Below, in pieces: positions 35,578 to 44,103 of a DNA stretch of 64,000 nt; positions within the stretch are counted from its first letter, which is position 1; every line of letters begins with the position of its first letter. The position numbers and the translations under genes are program-made. This DNA comes from Janibacter melonis (lineage in GTDB: Bacteria; Actinomycetota; Actinomycetes; Actinomycetales; Dermatophilaceae). The notes under the pieces are model-generated. The model was not told the origin of the DNA. It saw nothing but the letters and a program-made list of their open reading frames with translations, and made no database searches. The DNA is taken from the NCBI RefSeq assembly GCF_020567375.1, contig NZ_JAJBZM010000002.1:455036-519035 (forward strand). The letters run 5' to 3'.

Positions 35578-36602
35578 GCACCCCCAGCCCCCTGCTGCAG
35601 TCCCCGGGAGCCGTCGCCGGCGAGGGTCGTGACAGCGCCGTCGCCGCCCACTACGGCGACCCGATGCGCGAGCAGCGCCTGCTCGCCGAGGGCCTGGCCG
35701 CCGTCGACCTCGGCCACCGCGGCGTCATCACCCTCGCCGGGTCGGCCCGCCTGTCCTGGTTGCACTCGCTCACCACGCAGCAGGTCGCCGACCTCGCGCC
35801 GCGCACGAGCGCCCAGACCCTGATCCTCACGCCCAAGGGCCATGTCGAGCACGACCTGCACGTCGTCGACGACGGCGAGCAGACGTGGATCACCGTCGAG
35901 CCGGGCACGCACGAGGCCGTCGCCGGCTGGCTGGACTCGATGCGCTTCATGCTCGACGTCACGGTGACCGACCGCACGGGCGAGTACGTCGTCCTCGGCG
36001 AGGCGGGGTCGCGCGAGAGCGGCGAAGGGGAGCCCCTCGCCTGGGTCGACCCGTGGCCGGGCCCCGTGGGTGACACCTTCGAGTACGGGCCGCCGAGCGA
36101 GGAGCACCCGGGCCGGCTGTGGCGCACGCGCGAGCTGCTCGTGCCCGCCGGTGAGGTCTCGTCGGCGATCGGCGACCGCCAGCTCGCCGGTCTGTGGGCG
36201 TGGGAGGCGCTGCGCGTCGCCGCGTGGCGCCCGCGGCTCGGCGCCGAGACCGACCACCGCACCATCCCGCACGAGGTCGACTGGCTGCGCAGCGCCGTGC
36301 ACCTGCACAAGGGCTGCTACCGCGGCCAGGAGACGGTCGCCCGGGTCAAGAACCTCGGTCGCCCGCCGCGCCGCCTCGTCGCCCTGCACCTCGACGGCTC
36401 GGGGCACCTGCTCCCCTCGGCCGGCGAGCCCCTGCGCCTCGGCGACAAGGTCGTCGGCCATCTCACCTCCGTCGCCCGTCACCACGAGGACGGCCCGATC
36501 GCCCTCGGGCTGATCAAGCGCAACGTCGACCCCACCGCGACCCTCGCCGCCGGCGAGGAGCACCCCGTGGCCGCCGCCCAGAGCGTCGTCGTCGCCCCCT
36601 GA
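35574..36602 (+). CDS. ygfZ: YgfZ/GcvT-like folate-binding protein for Fe-S enzymes
   Basis: 342 residues of the aminomethyltransferase fold with the defining motif HKGCYRGQE near residue 245. YgfZ uses tetrahydrofolate to help assemble or repair iron-sulfur clusters in enzymes such as MiaB. ATG overlaps the Fur-family stop by 4 nt, so the two are translated together, which suggests metal-linked control of Fe-S maintenance. Confidence 0.92.
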   Translation: MSTPSPLLQSPGAVAGEGRDSAVAAHYGDPMREQRLLAEGLAAVDLGHRGVITLAGSARLSWLHSLTTQQVADLAPRTSAQTLILTPKGHVEHDLHVVDDGEQTWITVEPGTHEAVAGWLDSMRFMLDVTVTDRTGEYVVLGEAGSRESGEGEPLAWVDPWPGPVGDTFEYGPPSEEHPGRLWRTRELLVPAGEVSSAIGDRQLAGLWAWEALRVAAWRPRLGAETDHRTIPHEVDWLRSAVHLHKGCYRGQETVARVKNLGRPPRRLVALHLDGSGHLLPSAGEPLRLGDKVVGHLTSVARHHEDGPIALGLIKRNVDPTATLAAGEEHPVAAAQSVVVAP

Positions 36603-36616
36603 CCCACCCCCTTCGC

Positions 36617-36664
36617 GGGTCGAGGTGATCGAGCGAGCCCGGGCTCACCCGGGCACCTCGACCC
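36617..36664. repeat. Intergenic cruciform repeat
   Basis: GGGTCGAGGTG and CACCTCGACCC (11-bp arms) enclose a second palindrome GAGCCCGGGCTC at 36635-36646. Probably the ygfZ terminator and one member of a GGTCGAGGTG repeat family also seen near 11964 and 55109-55162. Confidence 0.6.
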
Positions 36665-36760
36665 CGGAGAGGCGCGCTCGCGGCCGGGCCCGGCCTGCCG
36701 AGCGGCACGACCGACGTCCAGCGGCCCAGGGTGAGGTCGGTCACGTGAGGTGCCCGGAGT

Positions 36761-36790
36761 TTGCATTGTGCTTGCTCTGGCAAGCACACT
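36761..36790 (+). promoter_or_regulatory. Promoter with palindromic operator for XRE regulator
   Basis: TTGCAT (36761-36766), 18-nt spacer, CACACT (36785-36790), then 6 nt to the ATG. A palindrome TGTGCTTGC-TCTG-GCAAGCACA (36767-36788) fills the spacer, the position expected for autorepression. Confidence 0.7.
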
Positions 36791-36796
36791 GGGGAC

Positions 36797-37321
36797 ATGG
36801 CACGAAATCCGTTGGGAGACCTGGGCAACGGCCTGGGTGACTACCTCCGCGAGCAGCGGCTCAGCGCCCGCCTGTCGGTGCGCCAGCTGAGCGAGCTCGC
36901 CGGGATCTCCAACCCCTACCTCTCGCAGATCGAGCGGGGGCTCAAGCGACCCAGCGCCGACATCCTCCAGCAGATCGCGAAGGGGCTGTCGATCAGCGCC
37001 GAGACCCTCTACGTCCAGGCGGGCCTGCTCGACCCGGACGAGGAGGCCCCGGCCGAGCGCCCGACCGCCCGTGAGGCGATCGCCGCCGACCTGCGGCTCA
37101 CGAGCCGGCAGCGCCAGACCCTCATCGACATCTACGACTCCTTCGTCGGGTCGCCGGCGGACGCCCCGGCGCCGCCCCGCCCGGAGAAGACCGCCGCCCG
37201 CTCGCGGGAGGCCACCCCTTCGTCGACGACGCCGAAGAAGCGCACGACCACGCCCCGGAAGCGCACCAGCGCCACCCGGACCTCGAGCGCGACGTCGCGC
37301 TCCACGAAGACCACGTCCTGA
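36797..37321 (+). CDS. XRE-family regulator upstream of HbhA-like gene (Rv0474-like)
   Basis: 174 residues. HTH at about 18-70 (LSVRQLSELAGISNPYLSQIE) and a Lys/Arg/Thr/Ser-rich tail of about 45 residues (TPKKRTTTPRKRTSATRT) that recalls the tail of the neighbouring HbhA-like protein. Position and sequence match mycobacterial Rv0474, which lies directly upstream of hbhA and is autoregulated. ATG at 36797 is 6 nt after CACACT, so the mRNA is likely leaderless and repressed through the palindrome overlapping the promoter. Confidence 0.85.
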   Translation: MARNPLGDLGNGLGDYLREQRLSARLSVRQLSELAGISNPYLSQIERGLKRPSADILQQIAKGLSISAETLYVQAGLLDPDEEAPAERPTAREAIAADLRLTSRQRQTLIDIYDSFVGSPADAPAPPRPEKTAARSREATPSSTTPKKRTTTPRKRTSATRTSSATSRSTKTTS

Positions 37322-37344
37322 TCACAGCAGCAAGGAGCACCACC

Positions 37345-37962
37345 ATGACTGTCACCACCACCGTCAAGAAGGTCGTCACCGACTACCCGTACGCCGCCCT
37401 CGGCGCCACCGACCTCGCGGTCGAGCGCGTCCGCACGGCGAGTGCCCGCGTGGAGTCGCTGCGCGACGAGGCCCCCGCGAAGGTCCAGGCCCGCATCTCC
37501 GGCGCCCCCGCCGCGGCCCAGAAGTCCTACGCCGACCTCGCCGCCCGTGGCGAGAAGCTCGTCGAGCGCGTCCGCAAGCAGAAGGCCACCCAGGACCTCG
37601 CCGGTCAGGCCCGCGCCACCGTCGCCCTCGGCAAGGGCCTGGTCACCACGGCCCGCGACGCGGTCGCCGAGGTCGAGCGCTCCGCCAAGGCCACGCTGAC
37701 GATCGGTCGCAAGGAGGCCGCCAAGGCCGCCGACGCCGTCGCCGAGTCGGTCGAGGTCACCGTCGACACCGACGCCGCGCAGAAGGCCGTCAAGGACTCC
37801 GCGAAGCGCACCCGCACCGCCGCCAAGCGCACGACGACGACGGCGAAGAAGGGCGCGACCCGCACCCGCTCCACCGCGAAGTCCACCTCGACGAGCGCCC
37901 GCAAGACCGCGGCCAAGGCGACCACCGCCACCGAGAAGGCCGCCGAGAAGGTCGGCGACTGA
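37345..37962 (+). CDS. HbhA-like heparin-binding-type coiled-coil protein
   Basis: 205 residues: a helical, probably coiled-coil body (about 10-140) and a Lys/Arg/Ala/Thr-rich C-terminal tail (KRTRTAAKRTTTTAKKG ... ARKTAAKATTATEKAAEK), the same two-part layout as mycobacterial HbhA, whose Lys-rich tail binds heparan sulfate and is methylated. It follows the Rv0474-like regulator by 23 nt with AAGGAG (37332-37337) before the ATG. In a likely environmental species an adhesin, DNA-binding or lipid-inclusion role is equally possible. Confidence 0.8.
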   Translation: MTVTTTVKKVVTDYPYAALGATDLAVERVRTASARVESLRDEAPAKVQARISGAPAAAQKSYADLAARGEKLVERVRKQKATQDLAGQARATVALGKGLVTTARDAVAEVERSAKATLTIGRKEAAKAADAVAESVEVTVDTDAAQKAVKDSAKRTRTAAKRTTTTAKKGATRTRSTAKSTSTSARKTAAKATTATEKAAEKVGD

Positions 37963-37982
37963 CGCCCTTCGCACCGGGCGGT

Positions 37983-37988
37983 TATCGT
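37983..37988 (+). promoter_or_regulatory. -10 box of asparaginase gene
   Basis: TATCGT ends 8 nt before the GTG at 37997; predicted leaderless or nearly so. Confidence 0.45.
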
Positions 37989-37996
37989 CAGGGCCC

Positions 37997-38977
37997 GTGA
38001 GCACCACGACCCCTGACACCACCGCCCTCGACGAGGCCCCCGTGCTGGTCCACGTGACCCGCGGGGGCCTCGTCGAGTCCGCCCACCACGGCCGCGTCGC
38101 CGCGGTCGACGCCGGCGGCCGGACCCGCCTCGCGGTCGGCGACACCGCGGCGGCGGTCTACCCGCGCTCCACCCTCAAGCCGATCCAGGCGCTCGCGATG
38201 GTCGAGCACGGCCTCGACCTCGCCCCCCACCACCTCGCGACGGTGTGCTCGAGCCACTCCGCGCAGGAGCGTCACCTCACCGCGGTGACCGAGATCCTCG
38301 CGAGCGTCGGGCTGGAGATCTCCGCCCTGCAGAACACCCCCGCCCTGCCCATCGGCGAGCTCGAGCACGCGCAGTGGCTCGCCGCCGGTCGCGCCCCCGA
38401 GCCGATCGCCCAGGACTGCTCCGGCAAGCACGCCGGCATGCTCGTCACGTGCGTCGTCAACGGCTGGTCGACGCACGACTACCTCGACCCCGAGCACCCG
38501 CTGCAGCAGGCCGTCATGGAGGTCGTCACCCGCGAGATCGGCCCGATCACGACGACGAGCGTCGACGGCTGCGGCGCCCCCCTGCCGGCCGTCCCGCTCG
38601 ACGGGCTCGCGGCAGCCTTCGGTCGGCTCGCCGGTGCCGAGGAGGGCACGGCTGCTCGCCGCGTCGCCGACGCGATGCGCGCCCACCCCGAGCACGTGGG
38701 CGGCGACGGCCGCGAGGTCACCGACCTCATGGCCCGCACGCCCGGCCTCGTCGCGAAGGACGGGGCCGAGGCGGTCTTCGCCGCGGGCACGGCCGACGGG
38801 CTCGGCCTCGCCGTGAAGATCAGCGACGGCGCCCCCTTCGCCCGCGCGCGCACCGCGGTCCTCGCGGCCGCGCTGCTGCGCCTCGGCGTCGACTCGCCGG
38901 CCACCCGGGAGCACTCCACCTCGCCGACGCTCGGCCACGGCCGTCCGGTCGGCGAGGTCCGCGTCGTCGGGCTCTGA
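37997..38977 (+). CDS. Asparaginase (Asparaginase_II family)
   Basis: 326 residues of the bacterial/plant-type asparaginase_II family (DUF form PF06089-like), recognised by [27 protein letters not shown] and CSGKHAGML. Converts asparagine to aspartate and ammonia. GTG at 37997 set by a TATCGT box 8 nt upstream. The dtd gene starts 2 nt after its stop, so the two are probably co-transcribed. Confidence 0.85.
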   Translation: MSTTTPDTTALDEAPVLVHVTRGGLVESAHHGRVAAVDAGGRTRLAVGDTAAAVYPRSTLKPIQALAMVEHGLDLAPHHLATVCSSHSAQERHLTAVTEILASVGLEISALQNTPALPIGELEHAQWLAAGRAPEPIAQDCSGKHAGMLVTCVVNGWSTHDYLDPEHPLQQAVMEVVTREIGPITTTSVDGCGAPLPAVPLDGLAAAFGRLAGAEEGTAARRVADAMRAHPEHVGGDGREVTDLMARTPGLVAKDGAEAVFAAGTADGLGLAVKISDGAPFARARTAVLAAALLRLGVDSPATREHSTSPTLGHGRPVGEVRVVGL

Positions 38978-38979
38978 GC

Positions 38980-39438
38980 GTGCGCACCGTCCTGCAGCGG
39001 GTCAGCTCGGCCCAGGTCCGCGTCGACGACGAGGTCGTCGGCGCGATCGGCCCCGGTCTCGTCGCGCTCGTCGGCGTCACCCACGGGGACGGGCCGGACG
39101 AGGTCGCGACGACCGTGCGCAAGATCGCCGAGCTGCGCCTCTTCACGCCCGAGGGCGAAGGGGGAGAGCGCTCGGTCGAGGAGACCGGCGGCGAGGTCCT
39201 CGTCGTCAGCCAGTTCACCCTCCACGCCGACGTGCGCAAGGGGCGGCGGCCGTCGTGGGGCGCCGCCGCGCCCGGCCCGGTGGCCGAGCCGGTGGTCGCG
39301 GCCGTCGCGGACGGCCTGCGCGAGCGCGGGATCGGCGTCGCGACCGGTCGCTTCGGCGCGATGATGGAGGTCTCGCTCGTCGGGGACGGCCCCGTCACCA
39401 TCGTCGTGGACGTGCCCCCCGTAGGCTCGCTCGCATGA
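38980..39438 (+). CDS. dtd: D-aminoacyl-tRNA deacylase
   Basis: 152 residues, normal length. Conserved start [13 protein letters not shown], central [17 protein letters not shown] and C-terminal [18 protein letters not shown], the motifs that build the chiral-proofreading pocket. Removes D-amino acids mischarged on tRNA. GTG two nt after the asparaginase stop. Its stop overlaps the DUF2516 start. Confidence 0.94.
   Translation: MRTVLQRVSSAQVRVDDEVVGAIGPGLVALVGVTHGDGPDEVATTVRKIAELRLFTPEGEGGERSVEETGGEVLVVSQFTLHADVRKGRRPSWGAAAPGPVAEPVVAAVADGLRERGIGVATGRFGAMMEVSLVGDGPVTIVVDVPPVGSLA
39422..39427 (+). promoter_or_regulatory. Internal -10 box before DUF2516 gene
   Basis: TAGGCT within the end of dtd, 7 nt before the ATG at 39435. 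It may give the membrane protein its own leaderless transcript in addition to read-through. Confidence 0.5.
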
Positions 39439-39743
39439 ACACCGTCGCGATGATCCAGGGGCTCGTCGTCATGGGCCTCGGCGTGATCGCCGTCGCCATC
39501 GAGGTCTACGCGCTCGTCCACGCGGCGACGCAGCGCGCCGACGCCTTCGTCGCTGCCGGCAAGCAGACCAAGCCGATCTGGCTGGGCATCCTCGCCGTCG
39601 CGGTCCTGCTCGGGGTCGCCACCTTCGGCGGCCTGGGTCTCTTCGGGCTCATCGGCGTCGTCGCGGCCGGGGTCTACCTCGCCGACGTCAAGCCGGCCAT
39701 CGACCAGGTCATGGGACGGGGCAGCGGGCGCTCACGCTGGTGA
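39435..39743 (+). CDS. DUF2516 small membrane protein
   Basis: 102 residues with two or three membrane segments (about 5-28, 48-68, 70-85), matching the DUF2516 family that includes Rv0476 next to hbhA in mycobacteria. Function unknown. Starts inside dtd's stop (ATGA). Its last 12 nt overlap the 3' end of the convergent methyltransferase gene. Confidence 0.82.
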   Translation: MNTVAMIQGLVVMGLGVIAVAIEVYALVHAATQRADAFVAAGKQTKPIWLGILAVAVLLGVATFGGLGLFGLIGVVAAGVYLADVKPAIDQVMGRGSGRSRW

Positions 39744-40535
39744 CGCCGGCGCGACCGGCTCCCATGCGAGCGTGAGCTCGCCGAGCCGCCAGCGCCGCGG
39801 CCCGTCGAGCACGGGCCAGCGCCGGGCGAGCAGCCCGAAGGCCTCGATCGCGTGCGCCCTGGCGCCGTACGTCGCCCAGCCGGCGGTGCGCGCCCACGCG
39901 TCGTCGAGGTCGCGCAGCAGGTCGTGGACCCCTTCGCCCGGCACGTTGCGGTGGATGAGCGCCTTCGGCAGGCGCTCGGCGACGACCGACGGGGGCGTCG
40001 CGTCGAGGTCGAGGTCGCGCAGCCGCCACGAGAGGGTGAGGCTGCGCGGTCCCTCGCGGTCGAGCATCACCCACGCGCCGAGCCGGCCGAGCTCGCTGCA
40101 CGTGCCGTCGACGACGACCCCGTGCTCGTCGAGGGCCGCCTGCAGCCCGGCCCAGGCCTGGGCGACCTCGCCCTCGTCGTACTGGCGCAGGACGTTGAAG
40201 GCGCGGATGACGCGCGCGGGCGGGGTCGGCACCTCGAAGCCGCCGAGGACGAAGCGCAGACCGGGCCGGGCGAGCGGCTGGGCCGCGGCGACGCGATCGG
40301 GCGAGATCTCGACGCCGACGACGTCGAGGTCGTCGCGCACCGCGGCCAGACGGTCGGCCCACTCGCGCGTCGTCGTGCCGAGCCGGCCGTAGCCGAGGTC
40401 GACCATGACGGGAGGGTCGTCGCCCAGCCGGATGCGCGGCGCCTGGGTGCCGACGAGCCAGCGGTCGGCCCGGCGCAGCCTGTTCGGTGCCGTCGTGCCG
40501 CGCGTGGGGGACCCGACGGGGCGCTGGCTGGGCAC
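39732..40535 (-). CDS. Class I SAM-dependent methyltransferase
   Basis: 267 residues. Rossmann-type motif I is MVDLGYGRLGTTTREWA (about residues 47-63), followed by VVGVEISPDRV for the ribose-binding acidic residue. Substrate unknown. GTG at 40535 is chosen because TACCCT (complement of 40542-40547) ends 6 nt upstream. Its 3' end overlaps the convergent DUF2516 gene by 12 bp. Confidence 0.78.
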   Translation of the reverse strand: MPSQRPVGSPTRGTTAPNRLRRADRWLVGTQAPRIRLGDDPPVMVDLGYGRLGTTTREWADRLAAVRDDLDVVGVEISPDRVAAAQPLARPGLRFVLGGFEVPTPPARVIRAFNVLRQYDEGEVAQAWAGLQAALDEHGVVVDGTCSELGRLGAWVMLDREGPRSLTLSWRLRDLDLDATPPSVVAERLPKALIHRNVPGEGVHDLLRDLDDAWARTAGWATYGARAHAIEAFGLLARRWPVLDGPRRWRLGELTLAWEPVAPASPA

Positions 40536-40541
40536 GGGACC

Positions 40542-40562
40542 AGGGTAGGCGGCGCCTATGGT
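40542..40562. promoter_or_regulatory. Divergent leaderless promoters
   Basis: TACCCT on minus (40542-40547) and TATGGT on plus (40557-40562), each exactly 6 nt from its GTG start (40535 and 40569). The start codons are 33 bp apart, so both -10 boxes lie within 21 bp and the polymerases must compete. Confidence 0.6.
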
Positions 40563-40568
40563 GGCCTC

Positions 40569-41357
40569 GTGCGTGTCAGGGAGCGTCGGGTCAGCTGGAG
40601 CATGCTCGCGCTCGTCGCCTCGCTCGCCGGGGCCGCGCTGCTCGGCGCGATCGGCTGGGTGCCCTCGCTCATCGGCAAGGACAGCGGGGTGCAGGCGGTG
40701 ACGCCCGGCATGCTGACGATCGCCGACGGCGTCGGCGGGGTGATCACCCTCGGCGAGGGCCGGGCCGTCGCCCTCGACCAGAGCGGTCTGAGGATCACCG
40801 ACGGCGACGACGTGCTCTACCGCACGGTCCGGGGCGGGTCCCCGGTCTCGGCGCTGCGCGGCACCCTCGACGACTCCGGCGACTCGCCGCGCGAGGACGT
40901 CGAGGACGCCGTGTCCGACCTGCGCATCGACCGGGTCGGCGTCTCGCCCGGCATCGCGCGCTACACCGGCACGCTGTCCTCCGACGGGCGCTCGCTGCCG
41001 ACCGTCATCACCGTGACCTTCGACGACCGCTGGGTGCGCCTCTACGTCGACGTCCAGGGCGCCGACGCGGTCGTGCTCCACGGCGCCGAGGAGCTGGGCT
41101 CGCTCGGCTACCCGCCCGCCCTGCCCGACCGTCTGCTGCGCGGTCGTGCGTGGTGGGTCGAGCCCGGCATCGGCCGGGCCACCCCCGTGATGACGAGCGA
41201 CCGCCGCACCGACCAGGCCCTCGGGCCCGAAGGGGTGGCCCGCGCGGTCGACCTGCGGCGCCGCGGCCACACCGACCTGCACGCCTGGGGCTCTGTGCTC
41301 GACCTCAGCGTCACGAGCTCGGCGCGGCCCGAGCCGGAGCCGGAGGAGGAGTCGTGA
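40569..41357 (+). CDS. Secreted or membrane-anchored hypothetical protein
   Basis: 262 residues: one N-terminal membrane segment (about 9-30, MLALVASLAGAALLGAIG) and an outside domain of mostly beta prediction, ending in an acidic EPEPEEES tail. No family recognised. GTG at 40569 fixed by TATGGT 6 nt upstream. The stop overlaps the mshA start (GTGA), so it leads a three-gene operon with mshA and a YbjN protein. Confidence 0.7.
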   Translation: MRVRERRVSWSMLALVASLAGAALLGAIGWVPSLIGKDSGVQAVTPGMLTIADGVGGVITLGEGRAVALDQSGLRITDGDDVLYRTVRGGSPVSALRGTLDDSGDSPREDVEDAVSDLRIDRVGVSPGIARYTGTLSSDGRSLPTVITVTFDDRWVRLYVDVQGADAVVLHGAEELGSLGYPPALPDRLLRGRAWWVEPGIGRATPVMTSDRRTDQALGPEGVARAVDLRRRGHTDLHAWGSVLDLSVTSSARPEPEPEEES

Positions 41358-42619
41358 GCGAGCTGCACCGTGTCGCGATGCTCAGCGTCCACACCTCGCC
41401 CCTCGCCCAGCCCGGCACGGGCGACGCGGGCGGGATGAACGTCTACGTCCTCGAGACCGCCCGAGAGCTGGCCCGACGCGGCGTCGAGGTCGAGATCTTC
41501 ACCCGGCGCACCGCCGCGGCCGACGACGACGTCGTCCACGTCGAGCCGGGCGTCGTCGTCCGCCACGTCCTCGCCGGGCCGTACGAGGGGCTGGCCAAGG
41601 AAGACCTGCCCGGTCAGCTGTGCGCCTTCACCGCCGGCCTCATGCGCGAGCTCGCCGCGCGCGAGGAGGGCTACTACGACGTCGTCCACTCGCACTACTG
41701 GCTCTCGGGTCAGGTGGGCTGGCTCGCCGCGGAGCGCTGGCAGGTCCCGCTCGTGCACACCATGCACACGATGGCGCGGGTGAAGAACGCCAGCCCGGCG
41801 CAGGGCGACGCCCTCGAGCCCCCGGGCCGCGAGATCGGCGAGGCGCAGGTCGTGGCCATCGCCGACCGGCTCGTCGCAAACACGCAGACCGAGGCCCGCC
41901 AGCTCGTCGAGCTCTACGACGCCGACCCCGCCCGCGTCGCCGTCGTGCCCCCGGGGGTCGACCTGCGCACCTTCGTGCCCGGCGACCGCGACGCCGCCCG
42001 CGACCGCGTCGGGGTCGCCCGTGACGCCGTGCTCCTGCTCTTCGTCGGCCGGATCCAGCCGCTCAAGGCGCCCGACGTGCTCGTGCGCGCTGCCGCCCGT
42101 GTCGCCGAGCAGCGCCCCGACCTGCGCGACCGGCTCGTCGTCGCCGTGCTCGGCGGGGCGTCGGGCAGCGGGCTGTCCGCCCCCACGTGGCTCGGCGACC
42201 TCGTCGACGAGCTGGGGCTGCGCGACGTTGTGCGGCTCGCGCCGCCGGTGAGCCGACCCGATCTCGCGCGATGGTTCCAGGCCGCCGACGTCGTCGCGGT
42301 GCCCTCGTACAACGAGTCCTTCGGCCTCGTCGCCGTCGAGGCCGCCGCGAGCGGGGCGCTCGTCGTCGCCGCCCGGCGCGGCGGGCTGCCCGACGCCGTC
42401 GGCGGCGGCGGCGTCCTGCTCGACTCGCACGACCCCCAGGTCTGGGCCGACGCCGTCCTCGAGGTCGTCGACGACCCGGACCGGGCCCGCCGGATGCGCG
42501 AGCGCGCGGTCGAGCGCTCGTCGCAGATGGGCTGGGAGCACACCACCGACGCCCTCGTGGGCGTCTACGAGGACGCGATCGCCGCCGCCCGCCAGGCGCG
42601 GCACGAGGAGGCTCGATGA
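41354..42619 (+). CDS. mshA: D-inositol-3-phosphate glycosyltransferase
   Basis: 421 residues, GT-B fold, GT4 family. N-terminal VAMLSVHTSPLAQPGTGDAGGMNVYV and C-terminal VPSYNESFGLVAVEAAASG are diagnostic for MshA, which joins UDP-GlcNAc to inositol-3-phosphate in the first step of mycothiol synthesis. GTG overlaps the preceding stop; the YbjN gene overlaps its stop. The following order, ybjN, gpm1, senX3, regX3, mirrors Rv0486 to Rv0491. Confidence 0.96.
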   Translation: MSELHRVAMLSVHTSPLAQPGTGDAGGMNVYVLETARELARRGVEVEIFTRRTAAADDDVVHVEPGVVVRHVLAGPYEGLAKEDLPGQLCAFTAGLMRELAAREEGYYDVVHSHYWLSGQVGWLAAERWQVPLVHTMHTMARVKNASPAQGDALEPPGREIGEAQVVAIADRLVANTQTEARQLVELYDADPARVAVVPPGVDLRTFVPGDRDAARDRVGVARDAVLLLFVGRIQPLKAPDVLVRAAARVAEQRPDLRDRLVVAVLGGASGSGLSAPTWLGDLVDELGLRDVVRLAPPVSRPDLARWFQAADVVAVPSYNESFGLVAVEAAASGALVVAARRGGLPDAVGGGGVLLDSHDPQVWADAVLEVVDDPDRARRMRERAVERSSQMGWEHTTDALVGVYEDAIAAARQARHEEAR

Positions 42620-43176
42620 GCACGCCAGGCACCACGCCCGAGGACCGAGGCGACGACACGGCTGTGGCCCGTGCCGCCGTCGAGTCCTACCTCGCCGGGG
42701 GCGACGTCGAGTGGGAGCGCGGGGCGCGCGACGGCGAGTTCGTCGTCACCCTGCCCGGCGAGCACAAGCTGCGCACCGTCGTCTCCCTCGTCGTCGGGGA
42801 GCGGGCGCTGTCGGTCTCCGCCTTCGTCATCCGCAACCCCGACGAGGGGCACGAGCAGGTCTACCGCTACCTCCTGCGCCGCAACCTGCGCATGCCGTGG
42901 CTCGCGTACTCGGTCGACTCCTCCGGTGACGTCTACGTCTCCGGGCGGCTCCCCCTTCGCTCCGTCGACGACGAGCTCCTCGACGGGCTGCTCGGCGTCG
43001 TCCTCGAGGCGGCCGACGGCCCCTTCGACGAGCTGCTCGTCATGGGCTTCCTGTCCTCGATGCGCAAGGAGTGGGACTGGCGGGTCAAGAACGGCGAGTC
43101 GCTGCGCAACCTCGAGGCCTTCCGCTCGGTCCTGCAGCGCCCGGACGACCCGGCGCCCGCTGCACCCGGTGACTAG
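42616..43176 (+). CDS. YbjN-domain protein
   Basis: 186 residues, alpha/beta fold of the YbjN/T3SS-chaperone-like family (FVIRNPDEGHEQVYRYLLRRN; YVSGRLPLRSVDDELLDGLLG). The mycobacterial counterpart Rv0487 also sits between mshA and gpm1; its role is not defined. ATG overlaps the mshA stop (ATGA). Confidence 0.85.
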   Translation: MSTPGTTPEDRGDDTAVARAAVESYLAGGDVEWERGARDGEFVVTLPGEHKLRTVVSLVVGERALSVSAFVIRNPDEGHEQVYRYLLRRNLRMPWLAYSVDSSGDVYVSGRLPLRSVDDELLDGLLGVVLEAADGPFDELLVMGFLSSMRKEWDWRVKNGESLRNLEAFRSVLQRPDDPAPAAPGD

Positions 43177-43179
43177 GCT
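43174..43179 (+). promoter_or_regulatory. -10 box of gpm1
   Basis: TAGGCT overlapping the ybjN stop codon and ending 6 nt before the gpm1 ATG; predicted leaderless. Confidence 0.6.
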
Positions 43180-43185
43180 GGCGTC

Positions 43186-43917
43186 ATGCCGACACTGATC
43201 CTGCTGCGCCACGGGCGCTCGGACTGGAACGAGAAGAACCTCTTCACCGGGTGGGTCGACGTCGACCTCATCGACCGCGGCCGTGAGGAGGCCGTGCGCG
43301 GCGGGCAGCTGCTCGCCGAGTCGGGGATCCTGCCCGACGTCGTGCACACCTCGGTGCTGCGCCGGGCGATCACGACCGCGAACCTCGCCCTCGACGCGTG
43401 CGACCGGCACTGGATCCCGGTGCGCCGCGACTGGCGGCTCAACGAGCGCCACTACGGCGCGCTGCAGGGCCTGGACAAGGCCGCGACGCGCGAGAAGTAC
43501 GGCGACGAGCAGTTCATGCTGTGGCGCCGCAGCTTCGACACCCCGCCGCCGCCGATCGAGCCCGACGACGAGTACGCGCAGACCGACGACCCGCGCTACG
43601 CCGGCATCGACGTGCCGCGCACCGAGTGCCTCAAGGACGTCATCGAGCGTTTCATGCCGTACTGGGAGGGCCCGCTCGCCGAGGACCTGCGCGCCGGGCG
43701 CACCGTGCTCGTCGTCGCCCACGGCAACAGCCTGCGCGGTCTCGTCAAGCACCTCGACGGCATCAGCGACGAGGACATCGCGGGCCTGAACATCCCCACC
43801 GGCATGCCGCTCGTCTACGAGCTGGGCGACGACCTCATGCCCACGGGTCCCGGCCGCTACCTCGACCCCGAGGCCGCCGCCGCCGAGGCCGCCGCGGTCG
43901 CCAACCAGGGCCGCTGA
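43186..43917 (+). CDS. gpmA: 2,3-bisphosphoglycerate-dependent phosphoglycerate mutase
   Basis: 243 residues. Catalytic RHG motif [18 protein letters not shown] at the N-terminus, [14 protein letters not shown], and the second catalytic His in [15 protein letters not shown]. Interconverts 3- and 2-phosphoglycerate in glycolysis. ATG at 43186 is fixed by TAGGCT 6 nt upstream. Ends before a strong terminator. Confidence 0.97.
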   Translation: MPTLILLRHGRSDWNEKNLFTGWVDVDLIDRGREEAVRGGQLLAESGILPDVVHTSVLRRAITTANLALDACDRHWIPVRRDWRLNERHYGALQGLDKAATREKYGDEQFMLWRRSFDTPPPPIEPDDEYAQTDDPRYAGIDVPRTECLKDVIERFMPYWEGPLAEDLRAGRTVLVVAHGNSLRGLVKHLDGISDEDIAGLNIPTGMPLVYELGDDLMPTGPGRYLDPEAAAAEAAAVANQGR

Positions 43918-43968
43918 CCCCCTTCGCCTCGTCGCCTCACCCGTCACCAGTTTCTCGGGTCACCCGAT

Positions 43969-44015
43969 AAACCCCGGCTTCGCATGAGTAAGAAACTCGT
44001 GCGAAGCCGGGGTTT
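43969..44015 (+). terminator. gpmA terminator
   Basis: Perfect 16-bp arms AAACCCCGGCTTCGCA / TGCGAAGCCGGGGTTT with a 15-nt loop, ending in TTTG; about 50 nt after the stop. The loop repeats TTTCTCGGGT-like sequence of the preceding spacer. Confidence 0.85.
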
Positions 44016-44046
44016 GTCATGTCGAGCCGTCCTGACCCCACCATGG

Positions 44047-44086
44047 CGAAGGGGTGGCCCCGGGAGATCCCGGGGCCACCCCTTCG
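44047..44086. terminator. phoU terminator (bidirectional)
   Basis: Perfect 19-bp arms CGAAGGGGTGGCCCCGGGA / TCCCGGGGCCACCCCTTCG with a 2-nt gap, 17 nt past the phoU stop. Each arm end is a copy of the CGAAGGGG word. Confidence 0.88.
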
Positions 44087-44103
44087 TCGTGCGGCGGCCT
44101 GCG

